This document shows positions 7,284-16,868 of a stretch of 64,000 bases of DNA, one piece after another (positions within the stretch are counted from its first letter, which is position 1; every line of letters begins with the position of its first letter). Origin of the DNA: JBARDN01 sp963755705. GTDB taxonomy: Bacteria; Desulfobacterota; Binatia; Binatales; Binataceae. The notes under the pieces were generated by a model that did not search any database, had not been told where the DNA came from, and saw only the letters and a program-made list of their open reading frames with translations. The translations under genes were made by a program, and so were the position numbers. The stretch is taken from NCBI GenBank assembly GCA_963755705.1, contig CAVWKW010000002.1:434001-498000 (forward strand). Direction: 5' to 3'.

Positions 7284-9754
7284 GCGCCCTTAACCTGCTG
7301 CATCAGATAGACCAGCGTGAAGATGATTACCCACACGATATCGACGAAGTGCCAGTAGAGTCCGCCGAGCTCGACCGAGAGCGCGCGCGTGTGGTCGAAT
7401 TTTTCGCTGAACGAGGCAAACCAAAGGGTGGTGAGCCATATCACGCCGATACTGACGTGAAAGCCGTGGAAGCCGACCAGGGTGAAGAAGCTCTGGCCGA
7501 ACAGGTCGGTCTGCATCGAGAGCCCTTGATGATAAAAATGCGCGAACTCGTAAGCCTCGACGCCCAGGAATACCAGGCCGAGCACGATCGTGATCCCGAG
7601 CCACAGGCGCATCAGGTTTTTCTTGTTGTGCTGGATCGCGTTGAGCGCCAACACCATCGCAAGGCTCGACATCAACAGAGCGAAGGTGCTGATCGAGGTC
7701 AGCGGGATTTCCAGGATTTCGGCGCCGGGTCCGCCGATATTGCGGCTCTTGTAAACTACGTAGGTGGCGATCAGGCTTGCGAAAAATACGCATTCGGAGC
7801 CGAGAAACGTCCACAGTCCGGCTTTGCGCAAATCGATTCCTTCCGACGACGACTCGGCTTCCTCAATTTCATGCGTGTCCTGCCCGAAGGTCGGATATTC
7901 GAAACTCATCGCGACCACCGACGCGATCAGCGCCGCAACTCCGATAATGATGATTCGCCATTCGCCGATTACCAGCCCCGACCCCATCATCATCAACGAC
8001 AGCGCGATGAGTACCGGATAGATCGACGGCGCCGGCATATGAATCGGCTCGGTCGGAACCGCCTGCTGGCTTTCGGGCACCGCCGGAATCTGTCCCGACA
8101 TGAACATCGCAACGCCGCGCGAGCCGGCGCGGCCGTACTTCATGGTCCAGAAAGCATCGCGGCTGCGAACCTCTGGAATGTGCGCAAAGTTATACGCGGG
8201 CGGCGGCGACGCGATTGACCATTCCAGACTGCGTCCGTCCCACGGATCGGCGGGCGCTTTTTCGCCGATAAGCGTGCTCTTGATCAGATTGTAATAAAGG
8301 ATCATGAACGACACGCCCAGAATGAACGCGCAGACAGTCTCGAACTGATTCAGATGGGTCCATCCGAGTCCGGCGCCGTAGGTATAAATGCGCCGCGGCA
8401 TCCCCCACATTCCGAGGAAGTGCATCGGCAAAAAGGTGCCGTTAAATCCGATTACGGTAAGCCAGAATTCGATCTTCCCGAGCCGCTCAGAGAGCATCCG
8501 TCCGGTGATCTTCGGCCACCAGTAATACAACGCGGCCAGAATCGCGAACATCGAGCCGCCGAACAGTACGTAATGGAAATGCGCGACCACGAAGTAGGTA
8601 TCCGTCTGCTGCAGATCGACCGGCGCGGCGGCGAACATTACTCCGCTAAGGCCGCCAATCGTGAATTCCAGCAGCATCGCAAGCGCAAAATAAAGCGAGG
8701 TCGTCATCCGGAGCGAGCCGCCCCACACCGTCGCGAGCCAACTGAATATTTTGATTCCGGTCGGAATCGCGATCAGCATCGAGGTGATCGCAAACGCGCT
8801 GTCCGCGACCGGTCCCATGCCGGTCGCGAACATGTGATGGCCCCAAACCCCGTAAGAGAGAAACGCAATCATGATGGTCGCATAAACCATCATCGGGTAT
8901 CCGAACAGCGGCTTGCGGGCAAAGGTCGGCAGAATTTCCGAGATAAATCCGAAGGCCGGCAGGATCATGATGTACACTTCGGGATGCCCGAATAGCCAGA
9001 ACAGATGCTGCCAGAGAATCGGCGTCGCGCCGAAGAGCGCGACGTAAAAGTGCGTATCGAAAAACCGGTCGAGCAGCAGGAATACCAGCCCCACCGTGAG
9101 CGGCGGAAACGCGATCAGGATCAGAATCGAGGTGACCAGGATCATCCAGGTGAACATCGGCATCCGCAGGTAAGACATCCCCTTCGCCCGCATCGCGACG
9201 ATCGTGACGAAGAAGTTCAGCCCACCCGCAAGGGTCGAGACACCCAGGATCAACAAGCCGACCACCCAGAAATCTATATTCAGGCCGGGTGAGAAATAGC
9301 GCTCGGTCAGGTTCGCGTAGCCGAACCATCCCGCATTCGGCAGCAAGCCCCACAGCCATCCGAGATGAAGAAAAATCGCGCCGGTTAGAAAGATCCAGAA
9401 CGAAAGCGCGTTGAGCCGCGGAAACGCCACGTCGCGCGCGCCAATCTGGATCGGCATAAAAAAGTTGCCAAAGAAACCAACCTCCATCGGCATCACGACC
9501 AGGAAGATCATGGTGGTGCCGTGCATCGTAAAGAGCTGGTTGTAAACCGAGGCCGAGATGAAATGATTCTCAGGCGACCAGAGCTGCAGCCGCAGCAGCA
9601 TCGCCTCGATCCCGCCGATCGCCATGAACAGCAACGTACTAATCGCGTATAGCACCGCGACACGCTTGTGATCGACGGTGGTGAGCCAGCCGAGCAGATC
9701 TCCTTCGAGGTAGCTCGGCACTTCGAGCGGCAACGCTTTTGGCTGGGCAGCCAT
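7280..9754 (-). CDS. ctaD: Cytochrome c oxidase subunit I-III fusion
   Basis: Catalytic core of the caa3 oxidase, reducing oxygen to water with proton pumping. Residues 1 to about 570 are subunit I: heme a ligands H78 and H394, CuB ligands H257, H306 and H307, the H257-x3-Y261 crosslink motif (GHPEVY), and heme a3 ligand H392 in AHFHYVLFGG. Residues from about 640 to 824 are a subunit III domain (GLWTFLGSECVFFASLIATY, then GFHGFHVSIGVIW). A GTG three bases upstream is possible, but GGGAG is better spaced for the ATG at 9754. It follows ctaC by 12 bases and overlaps ctaF. The fusion explains the lack of a separate ctaE. Confidence 0.93.
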   Translation of the reverse strand: MAAQPKALPLEVPSYLEGDLLGWLTTVDHKRVAVLYAISTLLFMAIGGIEAMLLRLQLWSPENHFISASVYNQLFTMHGTTMIFLVVMPMEVGFFGNFFMPIQIGARDVAFPRLNALSFWIFLTGAIFLHLGWLWGLLPNAGWFGYANLTERYFSPGLNIDFWVVGLLILGVSTLAGGLNFFVTIVAMRAKGMSYLRMPMFTWMILVTSILILIAFPPLTVGLVFLLLDRFFDTHFYVALFGATPILWQHLFWLFGHPEVYIMILPAFGFISEILPTFARKPLFGYPMMVYATIMIAFLSYGVWGHHMFATGMGPVADSAFAITSMLIAIPTGIKIFSWLATVWGGSLRMTTSLYFALAMLLEFTIGGLSGVMFAAAPVDLQQTDTYFVVAHFHYVLFGGSMFAILAALYYWWPKITGRMLSERLGKIEFWLTVIGFNGTFLPMHFLGMWGMPRRIYTYGAGLGWTHLNQFETVCAFILGVSFMILYYNLIKSTLIGEKAPADPWDGRSLEWSIASPPPAYNFAHIPEVRSRDAFWTMKYGRAGSRGVAMFMSGQIPAVPESQQAVPTEPIHMPAPSIYPVLIALSLMMMGSGLVIGEWRIIIIGVAALIASVVAMSFEYPTFGQDTHEIEEAESSSEGIDLRKAGLWTFLGSECVFFASLIATYVVYKSRNIGGPGAEILEIPLTSISTFALLMSSLAMVLALNAIQHNKKNLMRLWLGITIVLGLVFLGVEAYEFAHFYHQGLSMQTDLFGQSFFTLVGFHGFHVSIGVIWLTTLWFASFSEKFDHTRALSVELGGLYWHFVDIVWVIIFTLVYLMQQVKGA

Positions 9755-9766
9755 CACTGAGCTCCC

Positions 9767-10792
9767 TTACTTAAGACTCTCGAGATACGCGACCAGGTCG
9801 TCAAGTTTTTTGCCGCTGAGGCCAAGCGCGGGCATCTCGGCGCCAGGCTTCACGTAAGCGGGATTGATAATCCACTGCGCAACGTCGGCAGGGTTATTCG
9901 GTTCGATCGCTCCCGCCATGGTGCTGCGGCTCGCGAAATGGGTCAGGTCGGGCCCCATGTAACCCTTGGATACTCCGTCGATTCGATGACAAGTGGTGCA
10001 CGGGCTGTTGGCGAATGCTTGCGCGCCGGCGGCGGCGGCAGGATCGGTTATCGAGGCGGCCGCGATCGGCGCGGCGGACTGCGCCTTTTCCCACTCGGCG
10101 AATTGCTGCGGAGTCTCCACGAACACGCGCATGCGCATGTTGGCGTGCGACTCACCGCAGAACTCCGCGCATTGTCCCGGATACATTCCGGGTATCGTCG
10201 CGATGAAGGTCAGCTCGTTCATCTGACCCGGCACAACATCGCGCTTGCCGCCGAGTTGCGGCACCCAGAAGCTGTGGATCACGTCGGCGGATCTCAGGTT
10301 CAGGCGGATCGGAATGCCGGTCGGAATATGCAGTTCGTTGGCGGTGACGATCTGGTCCTTGTCGCCGTAGTGAAATTCCCACCACCACTGATGCGCAACG
10401 ACCTCGATCTGAAGCGCCCCGGCCGGCGGCAGATTGGGTTGCGAACGAAAAATCGTCCGGATAGTCGGTATCGTGATCATCAGCAGGATCAGCGCCGGCC
10501 CGAGCGTCCACGCAACCTCCAGCTTCAAGTCCGATTCGGCGGTTGACGGCGGCGCAGCTTCTCCGACCCGGGTCGAGAACACGAACAATCCGAGCACGAA
10601 AATCGTGACCACGACCACGAACACCAGCGCGTCCCACAGCGTCACTTCGATCAGCAGCCGATAGATCCACTCGGCCAGATCGGACTTGGGCGCGAGCGTC
10701 GTCATCGGCAACTCGCGGCCTCCCATGCATCCAGCAAGGGTCGCCGTGACCGCCAGCATCGCGGCGTGGATAAATCCGGTAGCGCGCTTCAT
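9767..10792 (-). CDS. ctaC: caa3 oxidase subunit II with fused cytochrome c
   Basis: A 341-residue lipoprotein-type subunit II. Residues 16-22 form a lipobox ending LAGC, two helices follow (about 47-73 and 97-115), then the CuA domain with H173, C208, E210, C212, H216 and M219 (pattern CAEFCGESHANM). The C-terminal 80 residues are a class I cytochrome c with CTTCH at 265-269 and a likely methionine ligand in AEMPALG. It accepts electrons from alternative complex III, either directly or through a soluble carrier, and passes them to CuA. The start used overlaps the actF stop as ATGA with GAGGAGC upstream; a longer in-frame start at 10810 is less likely. Confidence 0.93.
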   Translation of the reverse strand: MKRATGFIHAAMLAVTATLAGCMGGRELPMTTLAPKSDLAEWIYRLLIEVTLWDALVFVVVVTIFVLGLFVFSTRVGEAAPPSTAESDLKLEVAWTLGPALILLMITIPTIRTIFRSQPNLPPAGALQIEVVAHQWWWEFHYGDKDQIVTANELHIPTGIPIRLNLRSADVIHSFWVPQLGGKRDVVPGQMNELTFIATIPGMYPGQCAEFCGESHANMRMRVFVETPQQFAEWEKAQSAAPIAAASITDPAAAAGAQAFANSPCTTCHRIDGVSKGYMGPDLTHFASRSTMAGAIEPNNPADVAQWIINPAYVKPGAEMPALGLSGKKLDDLVAYLESLK

Positions 10793-12006
10793 TCGTGCTC
10801 CTCGACCCACGCTTCCTGGGTAGCGGAGGCGGCCAGCCGGTCAAGTCCCGGCAGCGCGCAGAGCACGAAGGCGCCGAGAAATCCGAGCGTCACCAGAATC
10901 TCGACCCATCCGAACGGCACCACCTGCGGCGACAGCGACGGCACCACCAGCACGTAGCGTTCGAGCCATATGCCAACGACTCCACCGAGCGCTACTGGGC
11001 CCAGAATCGCCGGCGTCTTCTTGGGCCGCACTCCGAGCAGCATCACGAATGGAATTATCCACATGAGCGCCAGGACGGCGTACGACAACGCCTGCCACGG
11101 CGGATAGTACACTCGCCGCACGATGAAAAATGTCTCGACCGGAATATCGCCGTACCAGATGACGATGTACTGGGCGAACATCAGGTATATCCAGAAAACG
11201 GAAAAGGCGAATACGACCAGGCCCATATCGCGCATCACCTGGGGATTCTTGAACGCATTATTCCCGCCGAGGAGACCGCGCATGATCACGCCGACCAGCG
11301 CCATCGCGGCGGCGGCGCTCCAGAACGCTCCGGCGAAGAAGTACCAGCCGAATAGAGTGCTGCGCCACACGGGCGACAGCGACATCACCAGGTCGAAGGC
11401 GATAATTGTGTAAACGATCGCAAAGCAGATCGCGAGCGCCGGCGCGACCCGACGAATCGGATTTGGAACCAGCAGAATGCTTTCGGAATCGCGCTGCCAG
11501 TCGGCGGCCTCTTTGGTGCGTGACAGACGCACCAGCCACAAGCTGAGAATAGTCATGATCGCGAGGCCGATTCCGTCGCGTGCGAACAGGAACGGAGTAT
11601 TGAGCCACGCCGCCTTTTGCGCGATCGGATGCAGCACCCACGGAAATATGAGCGTGCGGCCGAAATACAACCCGAAGAACAAAAGGAACCCAAGCGGAAT
11701 GAACCCGGCGAAGGTCTCTGCCAGACGATATTGCGTGGTCCCGGCCCAGCGCCCGTTGCATAGATAGAACGCCGCCAGCATCACCACGCCGCCCTGCGCG
11801 ATCCCGAGCCATACCAGCAGGTTGACCAGATAGGCCTGCCACGCGCGCGCCGCATTGGCACCGCCGACGTTCAGCGCAAATCCAATCACGCCCGCGACGA
11901 CGAAGATCGCCATCAGTGCTTTGAACGCGGTCCCGGCAACAGGGCCGGCCGGCGCGGCGGGCGCGCCGGAGGCGAGGGCGGATGCGGGTTCGACTTGCGC
12001 ACTCAT
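10789..12006 (-). CDS. actF: Alternative complex III subunit F (membrane, quinol-linked)
   Basis: A polytopic protein of about 405 residues with some ten membrane helices, related to the ActC/NrfD fold and placed between actD and ctaC, as in known act-cta operons. Segments such as YLVNLLVWLGIAQGG, YRLAETFAGFIPLGF and FWIYLMFAQYIVIWYGDIPVE are typical. Start chosen at MSAQVEP because GAGGCGAG lies eight bases upstream; another in-frame ATG sits eight codons earlier. The usual monoheme actE gene is not found between actD and this gene. Confidence 0.88.
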   Translation of the reverse strand: MSAQVEPASALASGAPAAPAGPVAGTAFKALMAIFVVAGVIGFALNVGGANAARAWQAYLVNLLVWLGIAQGGVVMLAAFYLCNGRWAGTTQYRLAETFAGFIPLGFLLFFGLYFGRTLIFPWVLHPIAQKAAWLNTPFLFARDGIGLAIMTILSLWLVRLSRTKEAADWQRDSESILLVPNPIRRVAPALAICFAIVYTIIAFDLVMSLSPVWRSTLFGWYFFAGAFWSAAAAMALVGVIMRGLLGGNNAFKNPQVMRDMGLVVFAFSVFWIYLMFAQYIVIWYGDIPVETFFIVRRVYYPPWQALSYAVLALMWIIPFVMLLGVRPKKTPAILGPVALGGVVGIWLERYVLVVPSLSPQVVPFGWVEILVTLGFLGAFVLCALPGLDRLAASATQEAWVEEHE

Positions 12007-12048
12007 CGCACACTCGCCTCGCTTCGCCAAGTCGATGAAAGTTTCAGG

Positions 12049-12582
12049 CTACGCAGCCTCACGTAAAACCTCTTCTGCACCTGCGTTCCTCAGAATCGAT
12101 TCGATATTCTCAATTCGCGCGCTGTCGGCTTCATCACAACTAACGACCACGCCAAAACGGTCCTCGCTGAAGCGCGACTGGTAGCCGCTTTTGCTTTCGA
12201 AGGCGGGAAGTCCGGCGTTGATGAGAAAGCTCGTCACCGCCGATATGCCGCCGAACAGAATCATCAGCTCAAAGCAGATGATGATAAACGGAGGCCACGA
12301 GATGATCGGCTTGCCGCCCGCGACCAGGTTCCATTCCCACGAGGTGCCGATGGTTATTGCGAGCGCGGTCAGGATGCCGGTGATACCGCCGATCAGAACG
12401 AACAGGCGCACTTTGCTCTTGGGCTTCCCCATCGCATGCTCGATGTGATGGCTCGGGAATGGATAGAAGACCCGGAAGTCATGCACTTGGGCCTCGCGCA
12501 GATCCGATATTCCCCGGACGCAAAGCTGTTCGTCCACAAATGATCCGATTATTTCCATCACCGCGCTCATGCCCAAAGTCAT
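12049..12582 (-). CDS. actD: Alternative complex III subunit D (DUF3341)
   Basis: A 177-residue protein with a soluble N-terminal DUF3341 region (EIIGSFVDEQL... VHDFRVFYPFPSHHIEHAM) and two membrane helices (about 60-80 and 98-118), ending in a short cytoplasmic-type tail. In the complex ActD binds near ActB and ActC. Its ATG overlaps the actC stop as ATGA; internal ATGs at 12570 and 12558 are alternatives. No CXXCH motif occurs, so it is not an ActD-ActE fusion. The stretch to actF (12007-12048) is too short for another gene. Confidence 0.85.
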   Translation of the reverse strand: MTLGMSAVMEIIGSFVDEQLCVRGISDLREAQVHDFRVFYPFPSHHIEHAMGKPKSKVRLFVLIGGITGILTALAITIGTSWEWNLVAGGKPIISWPPFIIICFELMILFGGISAVTSFLINAGLPAFESKSGYQSRFSEDRFGVVVSCDEADSARIENIESILRNAGAEEVLREAA

Positions 12583-13937
12583 GCGGAAGTTGACGAACCC
12601 TTCCTGATTGCCTGCCTGAGAAAGCCGATGCCTTCCTTCAGCTCGGTCATCGAGACGATCGGCAGGAACTTCGCGAACAATGAGAACAAACCCAAAAACC
12701 ACGCGAAGCTGCCCACCGTGATCATGATTTCCGTGATCGACGGCGTATAAAAATGCCACTGCGCCGGATTGAAGTTCGTGGTCAGAGAACCCGCGATAAT
12801 GTCAAAGCGCTCGAACCACATCCCGATGTTCACGAAGATCGAAATGATCCACAGGACCTTCATGTTCACGCGGATGCGCGGTGAGAACAGCAACAGCGGA
12901 ATCAGGCAGTTGCACAGGATCATCACCCAGAAGATCCAGCCCCACGGCCCGAAGTAGCGCATGTGGAAGGTCATCTGCTCGATCTTGTCGCCCGAGTACC
13001 AGACCATGAAGGACTCGGTCGCGTATGAGTAGCTCACGACCAGGGAGGTCAGCAGGACGATCTTCGCCAGATTGTCGATATGCCACGGGGTCACGAGATC
13101 TTCGATATGCAGCCACTTGCGCATCGGGATCAGCAGCGTCATCACCATCGCGACGCCCGAGAAGATCGCGCCCGCGACGAAGTACGGCGCGAAAATCGTG
13201 CTGTGCCATCCCGGCAACTGCGCCATCGCAAAGTCCCACGACACCACACTGTGGACTGAGATGACGAGCGGCGTCGCCAGGCCGGCCATCAGCAGGTACG
13301 CCATGGCGAAGTGGTGCCACTGGCGATCGGTCCCCTGCCATCCGAGCGCAAGGACCGAATAGAATTTCTTGCGCCATCCTGTGGCATGTTCGCGCGCGTT
13401 GGCGACGTCGGGAATCAAACCCATGAACAGGAATAAAGCGCTGATCGTCAGGTAGGTCGAGACCGCGAACGCGTCCCACACCAGCGGCGAGCGAAAGTTT
13501 GGCTGCAAGTAGCGCTCGTTGGGGTACGGGAGCAGCCAGTACAAAAACCACGGCCGCCCGAGATGGATCATCGGGAATAGTCCCGCCGTCGCAACCGCGA
13601 ACAGCGTCATGGTTTCGGCGGCGCGATACACCGCGGTGCGCCACCGGGTGCGGAACAGGTACAGGATCGCCGAGATCAGCGTGCCCGAGTGCGCAATTCC
13701 GACCCAGAAGACGAAGTTCGTGATGTACACCGCCCACATGACCGGCTGGCGCAGTCCGGTGACGCCCAGGCCCTCGTAGATCTGCCGGGTCCATAACAGC
13801 GCGGCGATTCCGACCAGCGAGAAGCAGAACCCGATCCAGATCCAATAGAGCAGGCCAGGGAAATCCATCACCCGCAGCACGCCGCGGTCGATATCCTGAA
13901 AGGTCGGAGTGGTGGGTTCTTTAAGTGCGGCTGCCAC
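12579..13937 (-). CDS. actC: Alternative complex III subunit C (NrfD-like quinol-binding)
   Basis: A 452-residue NrfD/PsrC-family membrane protein with about ten helices; ActC is the main quinol-oxidising membrane subunit. Typical segments are WIWIGFCFSLVGIAALLW, FWVGIAHSGTLISAILYLFR, HLGRPWFLYWLLPYP and ESFMVWYSGDKIEQ. The start is a GTG lying directly after the actB stop codon with no gap, and the stop overlaps actD, so the three genes are translationally coupled. Confidence 0.92.
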   Translation of the reverse strand: MAAALKEPTTPTFQDIDRGVLRVMDFPGLLYWIWIGFCFSLVGIAALLWTRQIYEGLGVTGLRQPVMWAVYITNFVFWVGIAHSGTLISAILYLFRTRWRTAVYRAAETMTLFAVATAGLFPMIHLGRPWFLYWLLPYPNERYLQPNFRSPLVWDAFAVSTYLTISALFLFMGLIPDVANAREHATGWRKKFYSVLALGWQGTDRQWHHFAMAYLLMAGLATPLVISVHSVVSWDFAMAQLPGWHSTIFAPYFVAGAIFSGVAMVMTLLIPMRKWLHIEDLVTPWHIDNLAKIVLLTSLVVSYSYATESFMVWYSGDKIEQMTFHMRYFGPWGWIFWVMILCNCLIPLLLFSPRIRVNMKVLWIISIFVNIGMWFERFDIIAGSLTTNFNPAQWHFYTPSITEIMITVGSFAWFLGLFSLFAKFLPIVSMTELKEGIGFLRQAIRKGSSTSA

Positions 13938-16844
13938 TTACGCCTTTCCTTTCACGCGGTAGAGGTCGCGCAAATAAACGATTGCGGGCTGAGTGTTGAG
14001 TTCTTCGAGCATGCGATAATTTCGCGGCTGGTTGTCGTCGCGCCGCCGCATCATCGCGCTTTCCTTGTCGTTCATATCGCCAAACGTGATCGCGCGCGTC
14101 GGACAGGCGCCCTGGCATGCGGTCACGATCTCGCCGTCCTTGAGTGCGCGATCATCGTTGCGTGCGGTGATCTCCGCGTGCTGGATCCGCTGGATGCAGA
14201 AGGTGCATTTCTCCATCACGCCCGCGCCGCGCACGGTCACGTCGGGATTCAGTTGCAGATTGAGCGGCGCCGGCCATTCCGGAACGAACCAGTTGAAGCG
14301 CCGGACCTTGTAGGGGCAGTTGTTCTCGCAGTAGCGCGTGCCGACGCAGCGATTATAAACCTGTCCATTGAGGCCCTCCTGCGTGTGATACGAGGCGAAC
14401 ACCGGACAGACCGGTTCGCACGGCGCATGATTGCACTGCTGGCACAGCATGGGCGCCAGGTACAGGTTGGGCGCGTTGTCCTTGTCTTCGGGAAAGAACC
14501 GCTCGATCCGCATCCACGACATGATCCGACCCTGGTCAACCATCTCTTTGCCGACAAATGGCAGATTGTTCTCCGCGTAACACGCCGCGACGCACGCGCT
14601 GCATCCGGTGCACGAGTTGACGTCGATCGTCATGCCCCACTTGTGATTCGGATAGGGAAACGGCGGGTACATCTCGTACGGTCCCGGCGCGAGCGGAGCT
14701 TCCGGCTCGAGGCCGTGGCGGAGTTCATCGAGGCTCATCGCCTCGACGATCGAGCGCCCGAGCATCTCGCTCTTGCCCAGCGGCGAAACCAGCTTGCGGC
14801 TGCGTCCGGTGCCCTTGGCGGTCACCGCGATCCTGAGCGAGCCCGCGGCGAGGATCTTCCACGGATTCGCGCCGACGTCGGTAGCGTAGCGGCCGTATGC
14901 GCGATGCCCCTGTCCGAGAGGAACGACGATTGCGCCTGGATGCACGTTGGTCGAAATCAGCGCGGGAACTTCGATCACGCCATGCTCGGTGCGCAACTCG
15001 ATCAGATCGTCCTTCGCGACTCCGAGCTTTGAGGCGGTCGTCGGATGAATCTCGGCCCAGTTATCCCAAACGATCTGCGTGACCGGCTCGGGAATTTCCT
15101 GGAGCCATGGCTTGTCGGCGCCGCGGCCGTCGTAGAGGAAGATATGCGGGTACGCGAGGAACGTGAGTTCTGACGAAGTGCTGTCGGCGGGCGGCGGAGT
15201 TTTGAGCGACGCGGTCGAGAGCTTGACCGCGACCGGCTTCGCTTCCGTATACAGGCCGCCCTCGCGCCGCACCTTGGTCCAGAATTCGTTCTGCGCGTCG
15301 TGGCTGGCACCCTGCGGCGCCAGCGCGGCCCATTCGGCCTTGACCGCCTCGGCGGAGGTCTGCCAAGGAAGCTTCGCTTGGGTAGCTTTCGCGGCCGCGG
15401 CCAGCATGATGTCGCCGGGTGAGCGGCTGGCAACGACGGGCTGCATGACGGGCTGCCCAAGGCCGCGCACTCCCGGACGCGGCGCGGTGTCGCGCCACTG
15501 CTCTAGCGGATGATGCGCAGGCAGCAGCAGGCTCGCCATGTTGGCGGTCTCATCCGGCACCGTTCCCATCCACACCACAAAGCCAACCCGCTGCAGCGAT
15601 TCCGCCGCGCGCATCGCAGGCGGCATCGTGAACACAGGATTGGCACCGTTGATTACCGCGACGTCAACCTTGCCGTCGCGCATCGCAGCCATCGCCGCAT
15701 TCACCTCGCTCGCAGAGGTTACAGACTCGGCGCCCGCGCCTTCGAGGAAGACCATCGTGCGGCCGATATTTCCCGTCGCGGCGTTCAGGATATACGCGGC
15801 CAGGTGCAGCGCCTCGTCGTCGCCCGACGCTATCGCGACCGCGCCGTCGGCCTTGCCGAAGGCTGCTCCCATCGCATTGATCTTATCGACGGGAACACCG
15901 GTGCGCTGGCTGACGGCGGCGGGATCGTAGGCCGAAACCATCGTGGTCATAGCATTGAGGTCGAGGCCCGAGTTCTGCGCAATCCAGCGTTGAGCGACCA
16001 GCACGTGGAGGACGCTCCATGCGATTTGCGCCTCGGCGCCGGGCATTGATGCGATCCAGTCGTCGCACTTCGCGGCGGTCATGCTCATGCGCGGACCGAC
16101 GTAGAACGAGCGGCCGATAGTCAGTTGTCCGCGGCGGGTCCTGGGTGCTCGGAAGTCCGCATACTGACGCGCGAGCTCGACCGGCGAGGATCCGGTTTCC
16201 AGGAAATCCGCACCGAAGGAAATCAGGGTTTCGGCCTGATCGATTCTGTAAATCGGCAGGTCGCGGCGTCCGAACAGAGCCTCGGCGGAATTCTGCGTGG
16301 CTTCGTTCTCGAGCGCCTCATAGAAAATTGCGCGGTTCGATCCATACGCGCCAAGGAATGCCTGGGTGATCTTCGCGAAGCTGGGACCTTGCGGAGCGCC
16401 CATAAATGCCACGCGGTTCTGGCCGGCTTTCGCCGCCGCGCCAAGATGATCGGTCAGGAGCTTTTCGGCCGCGTCCCAAGAGATCCGCGTGAGCTTGCCG
16501 CCGTCGCCGCGCAGCATCGGATCGGTCAGCCGGTCCGGATTATACAGTCCCTGGAGCGCGGCCTGCCCACGCGCGCAAATCGCGCCCGCACCGATCGGAT
16601 CGGCAGGATTGCCTGCCAGCGTGGTGACGCGCCCTTCGCGCACGGTCGCGATAATGCCGCATCCTGCGCCACACTCCGCGCAGGTGGTCGCGAAATAGCT
16701 CGGCATCCCCGGCAGTACGTTCTCATCCGGAACGACGTAGGGGATAAGCTTGCGCGCTGCGGGCTCGCATCCGGGAACGGCGGCGGCGGCGCTCGCGGCC
16801 GCGGCCAGCTTGATGAAAGACCGCCTGGAAAGACCCTCAGGCAT
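13938..16844 (-). CDS. actB: Alternative complex III subunit B (molybdopterin-like plus iron-sulfur)
   Basis: A 968-residue protein. It opens with a Tat-type signal (SRRSFIKLAAAAS). Residues about 45-700 form a molybdopterin-oxidoreductase-like domain that lacks a cofactor in characterised complexes; here the leading CAECGAGC and later CARG cysteines are retained. Residues about 730-930 form a ferredoxin domain with CTGCSACVAAC, CQQCNHAPCEPVCP, CENNCP and CTFC followed by CQGACP, enough for four clusters, one possibly 3Fe-4S. It sits 24 bases after actA. Role: electron relay from the quinol site to the ActA hemes. Confidence 0.93.
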   Translation of the reverse strand: MPEGLSRRSFIKLAAAASAAAAVPGCEPAARKLIPYVVPDENVLPGMPSYFATTCAECGAGCGIIATVREGRVTTLAGNPADPIGAGAICARGQAALQGLYNPDRLTDPMLRGDGGKLTRISWDAAEKLLTDHLGAAAKAGQNRVAFMGAPQGPSFAKITQAFLGAYGSNRAIFYEALENEATQNSAEALFGRRDLPIYRIDQAETLISFGADFLETGSSPVELARQYADFRAPRTRRGQLTIGRSFYVGPRMSMTAAKCDDWIASMPGAEAQIAWSVLHVLVAQRWIAQNSGLDLNAMTTMVSAYDPAAVSQRTGVPVDKINAMGAAFGKADGAVAIASGDDEALHLAAYILNAATGNIGRTMVFLEGAGAESVTSASEVNAAMAAMRDGKVDVAVINGANPVFTMPPAMRAAESLQRVGFVVWMGTVPDETANMASLLLPAHHPLEQWRDTAPRPGVRGLGQPVMQPVVASRSPGDIMLAAAAKATQAKLPWQTSAEAVKAEWAALAPQGASHDAQNEFWTKVRREGGLYTEAKPVAVKLSTASLKTPPPADSTSSELTFLAYPHIFLYDGRGADKPWLQEIPEPVTQIVWDNWAEIHPTTASKLGVAKDDLIELRTEHGVIEVPALISTNVHPGAIVVPLGQGHRAYGRYATDVGANPWKILAAGSLRIAVTAKGTGRSRKLVSPLGKSEMLGRSIVEAMSLDELRHGLEPEAPLAPGPYEMYPPFPYPNHKWGMTIDVNSCTGCSACVAACYAENNLPFVGKEMVDQGRIMSWMRIERFFPEDKDNAPNLYLAPMLCQQCNHAPCEPVCPVFASYHTQEGLNGQVYNRCVGTRYCENNCPYKVRRFNWFVPEWPAPLNLQLNPDVTVRGAGVMEKCTFCIQRIQHAEITARNDDRALKDGEIVTACQGACPTRAITFGDMNDKESAMMRRRDDNQPRNYRMLEELNTQPAIVYLRDLYRVKGKA

Positions 16845-16868
16845 TTCGCTCCTCGCTCAACTCAATCC

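Noticed and set aside
7349..8218. Plus-strand open frame opposite ctaDE
   Set aside because: Antisense shadow of a gene with fully conserved oxidase motifs.
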